A stretch of 64,000 nt of DNA. Source: Nocardia sp. (GTDB taxonomy: Bacteria; Actinomycetota; Actinomycetes; Mycobacteriales; Mycobacteriaceae). The translations under genes and the position numbers were made by a program. The stretch covers positions 1-64,000 of the forward strand of contig NZ_JAODNK010000022.1 in assembly GCF_025465275.1 (NCBI RefSeq), read 5' to 3'. Below, in pieces: positions 21,342-30,602 of this stretch. A model generated the notes under the pieces. It saw nothing but the letters and a program-made list of their open reading frames with translations, was not told the DNA's origin and did not search any database. Each line of letters starts with the position of its first letter. The first letter of the stretch is position 1.

Positions 21342-22118
21342 GTGCAGGTCGTTGTGCGTGCGCTGCGGGTACTCAGTGCGCTGAGTACCAAAGGCGGAGG
21401 AGTTACATTGCAGGAACTCCACGAGGATCTGGACATCCCGGTCGGGAGTCTGCATCGCGTGCTGTCCATCCTCATGCAGGAGAACTTCATCACCCGGTCT
21501 CCCGCGAACAAGCGGTATTTCATCGGCCCGGCCGCGCGCCGGCTGGGGGAAGCGGCCTCGCGGCAGACCCAATTACTGATCACCCCGCACCGCGCGGTCG
21601 TCAAGGCCGCGCAGGTCAGCGGGGAGACAATCTTCTTGACCGAACTGATCGGAGCGCGCGCGGTCTGTGTGGCGCTCGTGGAGGGTCGTCATCCGCTGCG
21701 CCTGTTCGTGCGGATCGGACAGGACATGCCCCTGCACGCCGCGGCGTCCAGCCGTGCGCTGCTAGCCTATCTGCCCACCGCCGACGCGCGAAAGCTGTTG
21801 CAGGCGTATCCACTTGACGCATTCACCCCGGAGACGCCGACCACGGTCGATGAGGTGATCGAACACCTCGAGGTGGTCCGCGAGCGCGGCTACGACATCT
21901 GCGATGATGAACTCGATCGTGGCGTCTGGGCGGTGTCCGCGCCGGTCTTCGCCTCCACCGGATCGGCCGCGGCAAGCGTGACCCTGGCCGCGGCCGGGGG
22001 CCGGATCCAAGATCCGGCCGCCCGCGAAGCGGCCGTGCAGACGGTGCTGGCCGCCGCGCGTGAGATGTCCACCGAGCTCGGATTCGCCGGCGAGGACGTC
22101 GTGGACCCGGACGAATGA
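21342..22118 (+). CDS. IclR-family transcriptional regulator (copy 1)
   Basis: N-terminal wHTH, SPANKRYFIGPAARRLG, MPLHAAASSRALLA effector domain; contains a TTA codon at 21573-21575. Confidence 0.88.
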   Translation: MQVVVRALRVLSALSTKGGGVTLQELHEDLDIPVGSLHRVLSILMQENFITRSPANKRYFIGPAARRLGEAASRQTQLLITPHRAVVKAAQVSGETIFLTELIGARAVCVALVEGRHPLRLFVRIGQDMPLHAAASSRALLAYLPTADARKLLQAYPLDAFTPETPTTVDEVIEHLEVVRERGYDICDDELDRGVWAVSAPVFASTGSAAASVTLAAAGGRIQDPAAREAAVQTVLAAAREMSTELGFAGEDVVDPDE

Positions 22119-23404
22119 CCTCGCTGGAGGGTGTGACGCTGGGTAATGTTCGCCTGCTCGGCGGCCCGCCCGCCGATCTTGTGCTCCGCGACGGACGCAT
22201 TGCCGCGATCCGGGAGCCCACGGCCGCCGCGGGCCGGATCGACTGCGCAGGGCTGGTTGCCCTGCCTGCCTTCGTAGACCTGCACACGCACCTGCGAGAA
22301 CCCGGCGGCGAGGATGCCGAGACCATCGCCTCCGGTACCCGTGCCGCCGCTTACGGCGGATTCTCGGACGTCTTCGCCATGGCCAACTGTGATCCGGTGA
22401 CCGACACGCCCGGCCGCATCCGGTATGTGCTCGACACCGCGGCGCGCACCGCTACCGCGCGGGTACACGCGGTGGGCGCCATCACCACCGGATTGGCGGG
22501 CGAACAGCTTGCGCCCCTGCGCGATATGGCCGCCGCCGGCGCGCGCATGTTCTCCGACGACGGCAGGTGTGTCGACAATCCGGCACTGGTGCGGGCCGCG
22601 CTCGTCGCCGCCCGCGAGACCGGCACGGTGATCGCGCAGCACGCCCAGTGCCGGCACCTGGTCGGGGACGGTCAGATCAATGCCGGGTACGCGGCCGAGC
22701 ACACCGGATTCCCGGGCTGGCCGGGTGTCGGCGAGGAGACCGTTGTCGCGCGCGATGTGGTGCTCGCCGCGGATACCGGTGCGCCACTGCATATCTGCCA
22801 CGTTTCGACCGCGCGCACGGTCGCGGTCGTCCGGTGGGCCAAGGCGCAGGGCTGGCCGGTCACGGCCGAGGTCACCCCGCACCATCTGCTGCTCACCGAC
22901 CGGCAGGCCGCCACCGCGGACACCGTGTACAAGGTCAACCCGCCACTGCGGTCGGCGGAGGATGTGGCCGCTGTGCGCGTCGCGCTACTGGACGGCACCA
23001 TCGACGCGGTCGCGACCGATCATGCGCCGCACACCGCCGCACGCAAGGCCGCCGACTGGTGTGGTGCTGCCTTCGGCATGACCGGGCTGGAGACCGCCCT
23101 CGCCGTTGTCGCCGAGGTGTTCGGGAACGAGCCGGACTGGGCGCTGATCGCACAGCGCATGTCGCACAACCCCGCTCGGATCGGTGGCATCGGCGCATTC
23201 GCCGGCCGGCCATTGCGGGCCGGCGAGCCCGCCACTTTCACTCTCATCGATACCGCGGCGAATTGGACCGTTGATCCCGCCCTGGGCATCAGCCGTTCGC
23301 ACAACAGCCCGATGCGCGGCCTGCGATTCCGGCATCGGCCGGTCGCCACCGTCGTCGACGGCCACCTCACGGCGAATCTGCTGCCGCACTTGCCGCCGGT
23401 CTAG
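22115..23404 (+). CDS. pyrC: dihydroorotase
   Basis: DLHTHLREPGGEDAETIASGTRAAAYGG, ICHVSTARTV, ATDHAPHTAARKA; metal ligands retained; ATGA overlap with the IclR gene. Confidence 0.88.
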   Translation: MTSLEGVTLGNVRLLGGPPADLVLRDGRIAAIREPTAAAGRIDCAGLVALPAFVDLHTHLREPGGEDAETIASGTRAAAYGGFSDVFAMANCDPVTDTPGRIRYVLDTAARTATARVHAVGAITTGLAGEQLAPLRDMAAAGARMFSDDGRCVDNPALVRAALVAARETGTVIAQHAQCRHLVGDGQINAGYAAEHTGFPGWPGVGEETVVARDVVLAADTGAPLHICHVSTARTVAVVRWAKAQGWPVTAEVTPHHLLLTDRQAATADTVYKVNPPLRSAEDVAAVRVALLDGTIDAVATDHAPHTAARKAADWCGAAFGMTGLETALAVVAEVFGNEPDWALIAQRMSHNPARIGGIGAFAGRPLRAGEPATFTLIDTAANWTVDPALGISRSHNSPMRGLRFRHRPVATVVDGHLTANLLPHLPPV

Positions 23405-23509
23405 CGCGAAAGCGGTATCTCACTGCGCAACCGTGCGCCGGATTTCCATTCCGCGAGTAGCCGGATTGACCGGACTAAGGCGCAGCGGGTCAACTTTCAG
23501 CTATGGACA

Positions 23510-24124
23510 TTGCACGGATGGACATTGCACGTTGGGCCGCACGGTATGCCGGGTGACGGCGTGCTGATCGGCGGGGCCGGTACGGGATTCAGCCAGCCGC
23601 ACGAGCACCGCAGAGTGGAGCTGGGCCGCGATATCGTCAGCGCCGCCTACATTCGCGGTGACTTCGTACTCAGCTCGGGCGGACGCAGCAGCTACTACTT
23701 CGACAAATACCTGTTCGAAACCAAGCCGACGATTCTGCGCAGGCTCGCCTCATTTCTCGCAGAGATGGTGCCCAGTGGCATCGACCGGCTCGCCGGACCG
23801 GAACTGGGAGCAGTGGCCCTGGTGACGGCGCTCTCGCTGGAGACGGGCATCCCGTTCGTCATCGTCCGCAAGGGTTCGAAGGGCTACGGCACCTCCCGGC
23901 TCGTGGAAGGTGAACTGCACGAGGGCGAACGGCTGCTGATCGTGGAGGACGTGATCAGCACCGGCTCCGAGGCGCTCAATGCGGCCACCAAGGTGCGGCA
24001 GGCCGGGGCGGATGTGCGGGGCATCCTCGCCGTCATCGACCGCGAACAGGGTGGCGCCGAAAACATTGCGGCCGCGGGGTTCCGGATGGAAGCCCTGTAT
24101 CGACTGAGCGATCTGCCGGTCTGA
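23510..24124 (+). CDS. pyrE: orotate phosphoribosyltransferase (start possibly ATG 23546)
   Basis: PRPP loop LLIVEDVISTGSEALNAA, RKGSKGYGTSRLVEGE. Confidence 0.9.
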   Translation: MHGWTLHVGPHGMPGDGVLIGGAGTGFSQPHEHRRVELGRDIVSAAYIRGDFVLSSGGRSSYYFDKYLFETKPTILRRLASFLAEMVPSGIDRLAGPELGAVALVTALSLETGIPFVIVRKGSKGYGTSRLVEGELHEGERLLIVEDVISTGSEALNAATKVRQAGADVRGILAVIDREQGGAENIAAAGFRMEALYRLSDLPV

Positions 24125-24134
24125 GGAGAAACCG

Positions 24135-24620
24135 ATGAACGTGAGAGAACTCTTGTCCCAGGGCGGCATGCTGGACGCCGGCATCCTCGCCGGAGACGAC
24201 ATCAACTGGTCGAAGTACAACGCCGCGATCGATCCCGGTGGCGCCGAGCAACTCGGCATCGCGCTGGCCGCCGAGCTCGCACCCGCCGCACCCGAGGTCG
24301 TGCTGGTGTGGGAGTCCGCGGAGGATCTGGTGCTCGGGCACATCGTGGCCAGGGAGCTCGGCGTGGCCGTGGTGCGCGCCTACGATTTCGACGGGCTCGT
24401 GCGCTACGTGGGCTCGTTCCCCGACCGCCCGCGTGTGGCGCTGCTCGCCGACGCTTTCCAGGACGCCTTCGTCCTGCGGGCCCTCAATTCGCTGGTGGCA
24501 CAACAGGGTGGCACCGTCATCGCGACCGCGGCACTGGTGCCGACGCCCGCGGTCGACGGCGATCCGACCGCGCGCACGCTGCTCGGCGGCGCACTCACGA
24601 ACGAAGGGGTCGCCGGGTGA
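24135..24620 (+). CDS. phosphoribosyltransferase-fold-like protein with degenerate PRPP loop
   Basis: 161 aa; RVALLADAFQDAFVLRALNSL aligns by position with a PRPP loop but lacks the T/S-G; adjacent to pyrE. Confidence 0.55.
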   Translation: MNVRELLSQGGMLDAGILAGDDINWSKYNAAIDPGGAEQLGIALAAELAPAAPEVVLVWESAEDLVLGHIVARELGVAVVRAYDFDGLVRYVGSFPDRPRVALLADAFQDAFVLRALNSLVAQQGGTVIATAALVPTPAVDGDPTARTLLGGALTNEGVAG

Positions 24621-25939
24621 TGTCGGCAGCGGAACTGGCCGGCCACGACCTCGACGAGGCGGCGGTCGCGGCCCGAATCGGAGTCATGCTCGAGGAACTG
24701 GCGGCGCTCACCGAGCCCGGTCCGGGAGTCACCCGGCTGGCCTACACGCCGACCGAACGGCGGGCGCACGACCTGGTCGCCTCCTGGCTGCGCGAGGCCG
24801 GTCTCACGGTATCGGTCGATGCGGCGGGTAATACGATCGCCGAACTCGCGGGCACCGAACCCGGATTGCCGGCCATCGGCACCGGTTCACACCTGGACAG
24901 CGTCCGCTCGGGCGGGCGCTTCGACGGTATCGCGGGTGTGGTCGCCGCCGTCGAAGTCGTACGGGCACTGGCGGATTCGGGTACACCGCTGCGGCATCCG
25001 GTGCGGGTCGTTGCCTTCGCCGCCGAAGAGGGCGCCCGGTTCGGCCAGTCGTGTATCGGCAGCAAGGCCGTGGCCGGACTGCTCGACGAGGAGCAGGTGG
25101 CCGGACTGCGCGATGCCGACGGGATCTCGCTCGCCGACGCGATGATCTCGGTCGGACTGGCGCCGTCCCGGCTGCGCGAGGCGCGCTGGCAGCCCGAGGA
25201 CTGGGCGGCGTTCCTGGAACTGCATGTCGAGCAGGGCGCGATCCTCGGCGAACAGGGACTGCCCATCGGAATCGTCGATCTCGTCTCCGGCAGCACCCGG
25301 CTGCTGATCGAATGCCGGGGCCGCGCCACCCACAGCGGCAGTACGCCGATGGCGGGCCGGGCCGATGCTCTCGCCGCGGCCGCGGAGATCATCCTGGACG
25401 CCGAAGCGATAGCGCACGATCCGCGGCATCACGGAACCCGTTGCACCGTGGGAAGACTCGAAGTGCTTCCCGGCTCTACCACGACCATCCCCGGACTCAC
25501 CCGCTTGACCCTGGATGTGCGCGACGTCGACAGCGACCGGCAGCGGGATACGGCCACCGAACTGGCGCGGCGCGCGCAGGTGGCCTGCGATCGGCGGGGC
25601 GTCGGCGTCTCCTTCACACTGATCGGCGACGCGTCGCCGGTGGTGCTGCCGGTCTGGGTCCGGCAGGCCGTTTCGGAGGCCTGCGCGGAAACCGGTGCGC
25701 GATACCGGGTGATGAGCAGCGGTGCGAGCCACGACTGCCAGATGGTGAATCATGTGGTGCCCGCCGGACTGCTGTTCGTGCCCAGCCGCGGCGGGCTGTC
25801 CCATGTGCCGGAGGAGTGGACCAGCACCACCGATCTCGCGTACGGGGCGGGCGTGCTGCTGGGGGCGCTGCGGCGGATCGACCGGACTCTGAGCAGTCTG
25901 GCGGACGTAGCCGGCGACAGCGAAGCGGCCACACCGTGA
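24620..25939 (+). CDS. M20 Zn amidohydrolase (N-carbamoyl-L-amino-acid hydrolase / allantoate amidohydrolase family)
   Basis: TGSHLDSVRSGGRFDGIAGV, FAAEEGARFGQS, LELHVEQG, SHVPEEWTS; ATGA overlap with the preceding gene. Confidence 0.9.
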   Translation: MSAAELAGHDLDEAAVAARIGVMLEELAALTEPGPGVTRLAYTPTERRAHDLVASWLREAGLTVSVDAAGNTIAELAGTEPGLPAIGTGSHLDSVRSGGRFDGIAGVVAAVEVVRALADSGTPLRHPVRVVAFAAEEGARFGQSCIGSKAVAGLLDEEQVAGLRDADGISLADAMISVGLAPSRLREARWQPEDWAAFLELHVEQGAILGEQGLPIGIVDLVSGSTRLLIECRGRATHSGSTPMAGRADALAAAAEIILDAEAIAHDPRHHGTRCTVGRLEVLPGSTTTIPGLTRLTLDVRDVDSDRQRDTATELARRAQVACDRRGVGVSFTLIGDASPVVLPVWVRQAVSEACAETGARYRVMSSGASHDCQMVNHVVPAGLLFVPSRGGLSHVPEEWTSTTDLAYGAGVLLGALRRIDRTLSSLADVAGDSEAATP

Positions 25940-27183
25940 CAGCCGCGAATGCACCGCGGCGGTGGCCGTTCTGGTCGGCCGCCGCCGCGACGCGGGTCGC
26001 GGCGCTCGTCACCGAGCCGGATGGACTCAAATCGTGGCCGCACCCCGAGATCAAGGGCCTGGAGAAGAAGTTCGCGGCATTGCACGGCGCCCGCTACGGG
26101 CTCTTCCTCAACTCGGGCACCTCGGCACTGGCGGCCGCCTATTTCGGGCTCGGGCTGCTGCCCGGCGACGAGGTCCTGGTGCCTGCCAACACCTTTCTGG
26201 CGACGGTGACCCCACTGTTCGCCTGCAATCTGGTGCCGGTGCTGTGTGATGCGGACCCGGTGACCGGGCTGCTCGACCTCGCGGACGCCCGCCGCCGGAT
26301 CGGCCCGCGCACCCGGGCGATCGCGGTCACCCACCTGTGGGGCACCCCGATGGACCCGATCGCATTGCGCGCCTTCGCCACCGAGTACTCGCTCGCGGTG
26401 GTCGAGGACTGTTCGCACGGGCACGGCACCCGCACCGTGGCGGGCCCGGTGGGAGGCGACGCCGATGCGGCCGCGTTCAGCATGGGGGCCGCGAAGACCG
26501 TCACCGGCGGCACCGGCGGCATGCTGCTGACCTCCCGGCAGGATGTGTACGAACGCGCAATACTGCTGGGGCTTCCTATGAAACGCGCGGTCACCGACGT
26601 CACGCTGCCGCAGCACGAGGGACTTGCCGCCACCGGGCTGGGCGCCAATCTGCGCGGCAATCCGATGTGTGCGGTGCTGGCGGCCGACCACCTGGACCGC
26701 CTGCCCGAAATCCTCGCCACCAAGAACGCCAATCTGCGGGTGCTCGAAGAGCTGCTGGCGGAGTCCTCCGTGCTCGCACCGCCGGCTCGGCCCGAATACT
26801 GGACCGCCGGAACGCGATTCGGATTCAAGGCCGCTGTCCGGCCCGAGCTGATCGGGCAGATCGACCGGAACGCGGTGGTCGCCTACTTGAAGACGCACGG
26901 TGCACCGGTGAGCGGTGCGCCCGGACCACTTCTGCACCGGCGCAGGCTCTTTCATGATCGTTCCGCGCTGACCGGCTATCACCCCGGCCGCCCGGCCGTC
27001 GAACTCGATGTCGACCCCGAGGGTTATCCGGCCGCCGATCGGATTCAGGAGGCCATGGTGACCGTCGACGCCGAGCTGCTGCACGAGCCCGCGCCCGCAC
27101 TGTTGCGGACCTTCGCCAGGGCGCTGGCCGGACTGGACCGCGAACTCGACCGCTTGGTCCTCGCGCACGGAGTGTGGACATGA
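25936..27183 (+). CDS. DegT/DnrJ/EryC1-family PLP aminotransferase (copy 1)
   Basis: NSGTSALAAAYFGLGLLPGDEVLVPANTF, EDCSHGHG, AAKTVTGGTGG (PLP Lys); GTGA overlap. Confidence 0.92.
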   Translation: MTAANAPRRWPFWSAAAATRVAALVTEPDGLKSWPHPEIKGLEKKFAALHGARYGLFLNSGTSALAAAYFGLGLLPGDEVLVPANTFLATVTPLFACNLVPVLCDADPVTGLLDLADARRRIGPRTRAIAVTHLWGTPMDPIALRAFATEYSLAVVEDCSHGHGTRTVAGPVGGDADAAAFSMGAAKTVTGGTGGMLLTSRQDVYERAILLGLPMKRAVTDVTLPQHEGLAATGLGANLRGNPMCAVLAADHLDRLPEILATKNANLRVLEELLAESSVLAPPARPEYWTAGTRFGFKAAVRPELIGQIDRNAVVAYLKTHGAPVSGAPGPLLHRRRLFHDRSALTGYHPGRPAVELDVDPEGYPAADRIQEAMVTVDAELLHEPAPALLRTFARALAGLDRELDRLVLAHGVWT

Positions 27184-28457
27184 TCAGCACCGATCGAGTC
27201 GCGACCACCGAATTCGGGTTGCGCACGTCCGCTGCATTCGAGCTGCGCCCGGAAGACCATCCCCGCGAATGGCCCTGGTACTCACCGGAAACCGTTGATC
27301 GGATCGCCGAGCTGACCGCGCGGGGGAGGGTTTTCGACTACGGTCACGGACCCGAGATCGCCGAACTGGAATCCGCGTTCGCCACCGCGCACGGCCGCCG
27401 ATTCGCGGTGGCCGCCAACAGCGGCACCAGCGCGCTGTTCGAAGCCTTTCACGGGCTGAACCTGCAGCCCGGCGACGAGGTCGTGGTGCCGACCTTCACC
27501 TTCCTCGCCAGCGCCTCACCGCTGCTGCTGCTCGGCGCGGTGCCGGTGCTCGCCGATGCCGGCGACGCCGCGGGCAATGTCACCGCGGACACTCTCGCCG
27601 CGGCGCTGACCCGGCGTACCGCGGCCATTGTGGTCACCCACCTGTTCGGCGAACCGGTCGATATCGGACCCATTGTGGCGCTGGCCCGACGCGAGGGCCT
27701 GGCCCTGGTGGAGGATTGCTCGCACGCCCACGGCGCGCACTACGCCGACGGCAGACCGGTCGGCACCGCGGGCGATGTGGCCGTGTACAGCATCGGCGCA
27801 CACAAGACGGTGACCGGCGGCCTCGGCGGCGTGCTGCTCACCGACGACGAGGACATCCACGACAATGCCGTGCTGCTGGGTAGTTTCAAACAGCGCAGCC
27901 GGCTGACCATCGCGCGGCCGGAGGTGCGCGCGCTGGCCGATATCGGGCTGGGCGGCAATCTGCGGATTTCCCCGCCGGCCGCGCTACTCGCCGCCGCCCA
28001 TCTGGCCGAACTCGAGGAGATCGTCGCGGTGAAGCAGCGCAACGCATCCCGGCTCGAGTCCGTGCTGACCGGGTTCGCGGGGGTCCGTGCCGTGCCGACG
28101 GCGCCGCAGGCCGACCGGGGCGGCCGCTACGGCGTGCATGTGGAGCTCGATCCGGCCGTATCCCGTGCCGACGCGCTCGCCCGGCTCACCGCGCGCGGAC
28201 TGCTCGTGAGTCCGCCGCAAACCCAGCTGCTGCACCGCAGTTCGCTCTTCCAAGGGGTCCGTCCGCCGCGGCAGCTGTACTCCGAACACGTGTGGCGGCG
28301 CGCATTCGCGTACCGGCACCACGACTTTCCGGTCGCGTCCGGGCTGCACGACCGCTGGGTCGCGCTACCGGCGACGCGTCTGCACGGCGACGCTGATCGG
28401 ATGATCGACGACTATGCCGAGATCTGGGGTCAGGTCTGGGCGGAAATGGGGCTGTGA
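27174..28457 (+). CDS. DegT/DnrJ/EryC1-family PLP aminotransferase (copy 2)
   Basis: NSGTSALFEAFHGLNLQPGDEVVVPTFTF, EDCSHAHGAHY, GAHKTVTGGLGG. Confidence 0.93.
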   Translation: MDMISTDRVATTEFGLRTSAAFELRPEDHPREWPWYSPETVDRIAELTARGRVFDYGHGPEIAELESAFATAHGRRFAVAANSGTSALFEAFHGLNLQPGDEVVVPTFTFLASASPLLLLGAVPVLADAGDAAGNVTADTLAAALTRRTAAIVVTHLFGEPVDIGPIVALARREGLALVEDCSHAHGAHYADGRPVGTAGDVAVYSIGAHKTVTGGLGGVLLTDDEDIHDNAVLLGSFKQRSRLTIARPEVRALADIGLGGNLRISPPAALLAAAHLAELEEIVAVKQRNASRLESVLTGFAGVRAVPTAPQADRGGRYGVHVELDPAVSRADALARLTARGLLVSPPQTQLLHRSSLFQGVRPPRQLYSEHVWRRAFAYRHHDFPVASGLHDRWVALPATRLHGDADRMIDDYAEIWGQVWAEMGL

Positions 28458-29335
28458 TGATCGAATCAGTCTGTGAAGCAGCCGATTCCGTGTCGGTCGA
28501 TACGCCGCTGGTGTTGAGCGACCGTGGTCTGCACACGCTGACCGCCGATCCGCGCCCACTGCTGGCCGCGGTAGCCCCGGGGTCACGCCTGGTGGGCGTC
28601 GGCCCGGGCGGGGTGCTCGTGGGCGCGGTACTGGCCGCGCTGTCTCGTCGCGATTTCGCCTTCTATCGGCGGCAACGCAAGGGGCACGGCACCCGGCAGC
28701 ACATCGAGGGGCGCCACGGCGGTGGCCAGTGGACCGTGGTGCACTGCGGTGCCACCGATCCGGACCTGCTCCGGGCGGCCGGTATGGACGTGGTCGCGGA
28801 GATCCGGGTGACTCGCGAAGAGGGAACGGGTGCTGCCGGATTCATCCTGCCGGAGCCGGAATGCGCACCGGCCGAGCCGGTTTCCCTGGCCGACTCCGTG
28901 GAGTTGCTCACCGGGTCGGAATTCGTGCGGTCCTCCGGAGAACGCGTCGACCACTACTTCGAAACCCTGGCCGCGGCACACACTTACGACGTAGCGGCTC
29001 TGTTCGCCGACACCCTGGGCGGGCGTCCCGACCTGGTGGCGGGCGTGATGTGGGGCGGCTGCTACCTGGCCGCGGTCGCCGCCACCCGGAGGGGGGCGCA
29101 GCTGACCCTCGTCGATCCCGATGGACTCGATCCGGCCGCCGCCCTCGGGCCCGGCATCGGTTCGGTCGCGTTTCTCGACGATCTGGTCAACTCCGGCACG
29201 GACTTCCGCCGCTGCGAACGGCTCGCGGCCCATACCGGGGCGCGCGCCACCTTCCACGCGCTCTACAGTCCGCACGCCCGGGCGGACGTCGACCGCCATC
29301 CGGTCGCCATCGGACACCGGTTGGTTCGCTCATGA
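28454..29335 (+). CDS. divergent phosphoribosyltransferase-fold protein with intact PRPP loop
   Basis: VAFLDDLVNSGTDFRRC matches the PRT signature; ATGA overlap. Confidence 0.65.
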   Translation: MMIESVCEAADSVSVDTPLVLSDRGLHTLTADPRPLLAAVAPGSRLVGVGPGGVLVGAVLAALSRRDFAFYRRQRKGHGTRQHIEGRHGGGQWTVVHCGATDPDLLRAAGMDVVAEIRVTREEGTGAAGFILPEPECAPAEPVSLADSVELLTGSEFVRSSGERVDHYFETLAAAHTYDVAALFADTLGGRPDLVAGVMWGGCYLAAVAATRRGAQLTLVDPDGLDPAAALGPGIGSVAFLDDLVNSGTDFRRCERLAAHTGARATFHALYSPHARADVDRHPVAIGHRLVRS

Positions 29336-30030
29336 CGTACACCCTCGCCGCCGACGGCTGGGATGTGCCGGTGCCGATACACGTGCGCGCACCCGGCGGT
29401 CCGGCCGCACAGGTCGTCCTGATGTTCCACCACCGCACCGGTCTCGATGCGTTCACCGAGGACGCCGCCGCCCGGCTCACCGCGACCGGCGCGCTGGTCG
29501 TCATCCCCGAACTCTTCGCGGGCATGCCCGCGGGACTCGAGCCCGACGAGTACAAATCCCGGTTGCACGACGATCCGGTGATCGACCTGACCCGCATGCT
29601 GGTCGCCGACACCGGAACCCGATTCGGGCTCGGGCGGCCCGCGGCGATCGGCTTCTGCCTGGGCGGGCGGCTCGCGCTGCTGGCCGCGGCGGCCGATACC
29701 GGAGTGCGGCGCGCCAGCTGCTTCTACGGTGGCGCAACGCAAGTCGGCTGGCACAGCCCGCTGTCCCCGATCGACCGGCTGGCCGGCGGCGGCGGAGTTC
29801 CCGTTCAACTACATCGGGGCAACCGGGACTCCGCGGTCACCGCGGAGTCCGAGCTGGCGGCCGTGCAGGCCGCCGACGCGACCGGAACACCGCTGGAAGC
29901 CTGCGTCTACGCGGGCGCGCGGCACGCCTTCTGCAATGCGTCCGATCCGCTCCGGTATCACTCGTATGCCACCGAGCGCGCCTGGGCGAACGCACTGAGC
30001 TTCCTGGCGATGGAAGAGGTGCTCGCATGA
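29332..30030 (+). CDS. dienelactone hydrolase-family protein
   Basis: AAIGFCLGGRLALLAA (Cys nucleophile GFCxGG), ARHAFCN. Confidence 0.87.
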   Translation: MTYTLAADGWDVPVPIHVRAPGGPAAQVVLMFHHRTGLDAFTEDAAARLTATGALVVIPELFAGMPAGLEPDEYKSRLHDDPVIDLTRMLVADTGTRFGLGRPAAIGFCLGGRLALLAAAADTGVRRASCFYGGATQVGWHSPLSPIDRLAGGGGVPVQLHRGNRDSAVTAESELAAVQAADATGTPLEACVYAGARHAFCNASDPLRYHSYATERAWANALSFLAMEEVLA

Positions 30031-30575
30031 TGTCGATCGGCGTGTTCGGCGGGTTCTCGGCGGGGGAAGGCGAGCAATACCGCACTGCCGCACGCGAATT
30101 GGGCACCCTCATCGGGCAGGGCGGGCACCGGCTGGTCTACGGCGGCGGCCGCGGCGGTCTCATGGGTGAGGTCGCCGCGGCGACCCTGGCCGCCGGGGGC
30201 ACCGCGCTGGGCGTGATTCCCGAATTCCTGGTGGCGCGCGATCGGATTGCGCACACGCCGATACATCCGGTCGTCCACACCCCGGATCTGTTCGAGCGCA
30301 AGCGGATCATGATCGCCGAATCGGACTGCTTCGTGGCACTGCCCGGCGGGTACGGCACTCTCGACGAAGTGCTCGACGTGGTGGCGATGCGAGCGCTCGG
30401 CGTGCTGTCGGCGCCGCTGGTATTGCTCGATATCGACGGGGCGTGGCAGGGGTTCCTCACGGTGACCGGAGATCTCCGGAGCCGGGGATTCATTCGCCGC
30501 GATCCGGGATTCCAGCTCGCGGATACCGCGGCCGCCGCCTTCACGCACCTCGCGAGCCTGCACCCGGTGTCCTGA
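30027..30575 (+). CDS. LOG-family nucleotide 5'-monophosphate phosphoribohydrolase
   Basis: GGGRGGLMG and PGGYGTLDE signature motifs; ATGA overlap. Confidence 0.87.
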   Translation: MMSIGVFGGFSAGEGEQYRTAARELGTLIGQGGHRLVYGGGRGGLMGEVAAATLAAGGTALGVIPEFLVARDRIAHTPIHPVVHTPDLFERKRIMIAESDCFVALPGGYGTLDEVLDVVAMRALGVLSAPLVLLDIDGAWQGFLTVTGDLRSRGFIRRDPGFQLADTAAAAFTHLASLHPVS

Positions 30576-30602
30576 TCATTCGGTGCGAGCGAACGGACGG
30601 GC

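Noticed and set aside
25051-27183. 710-aa ORF as a single protein
   Set aside because: Upstream part overlaps the M20 gene out of frame; true DegT start is GTG 25936 (GTGA overlap).
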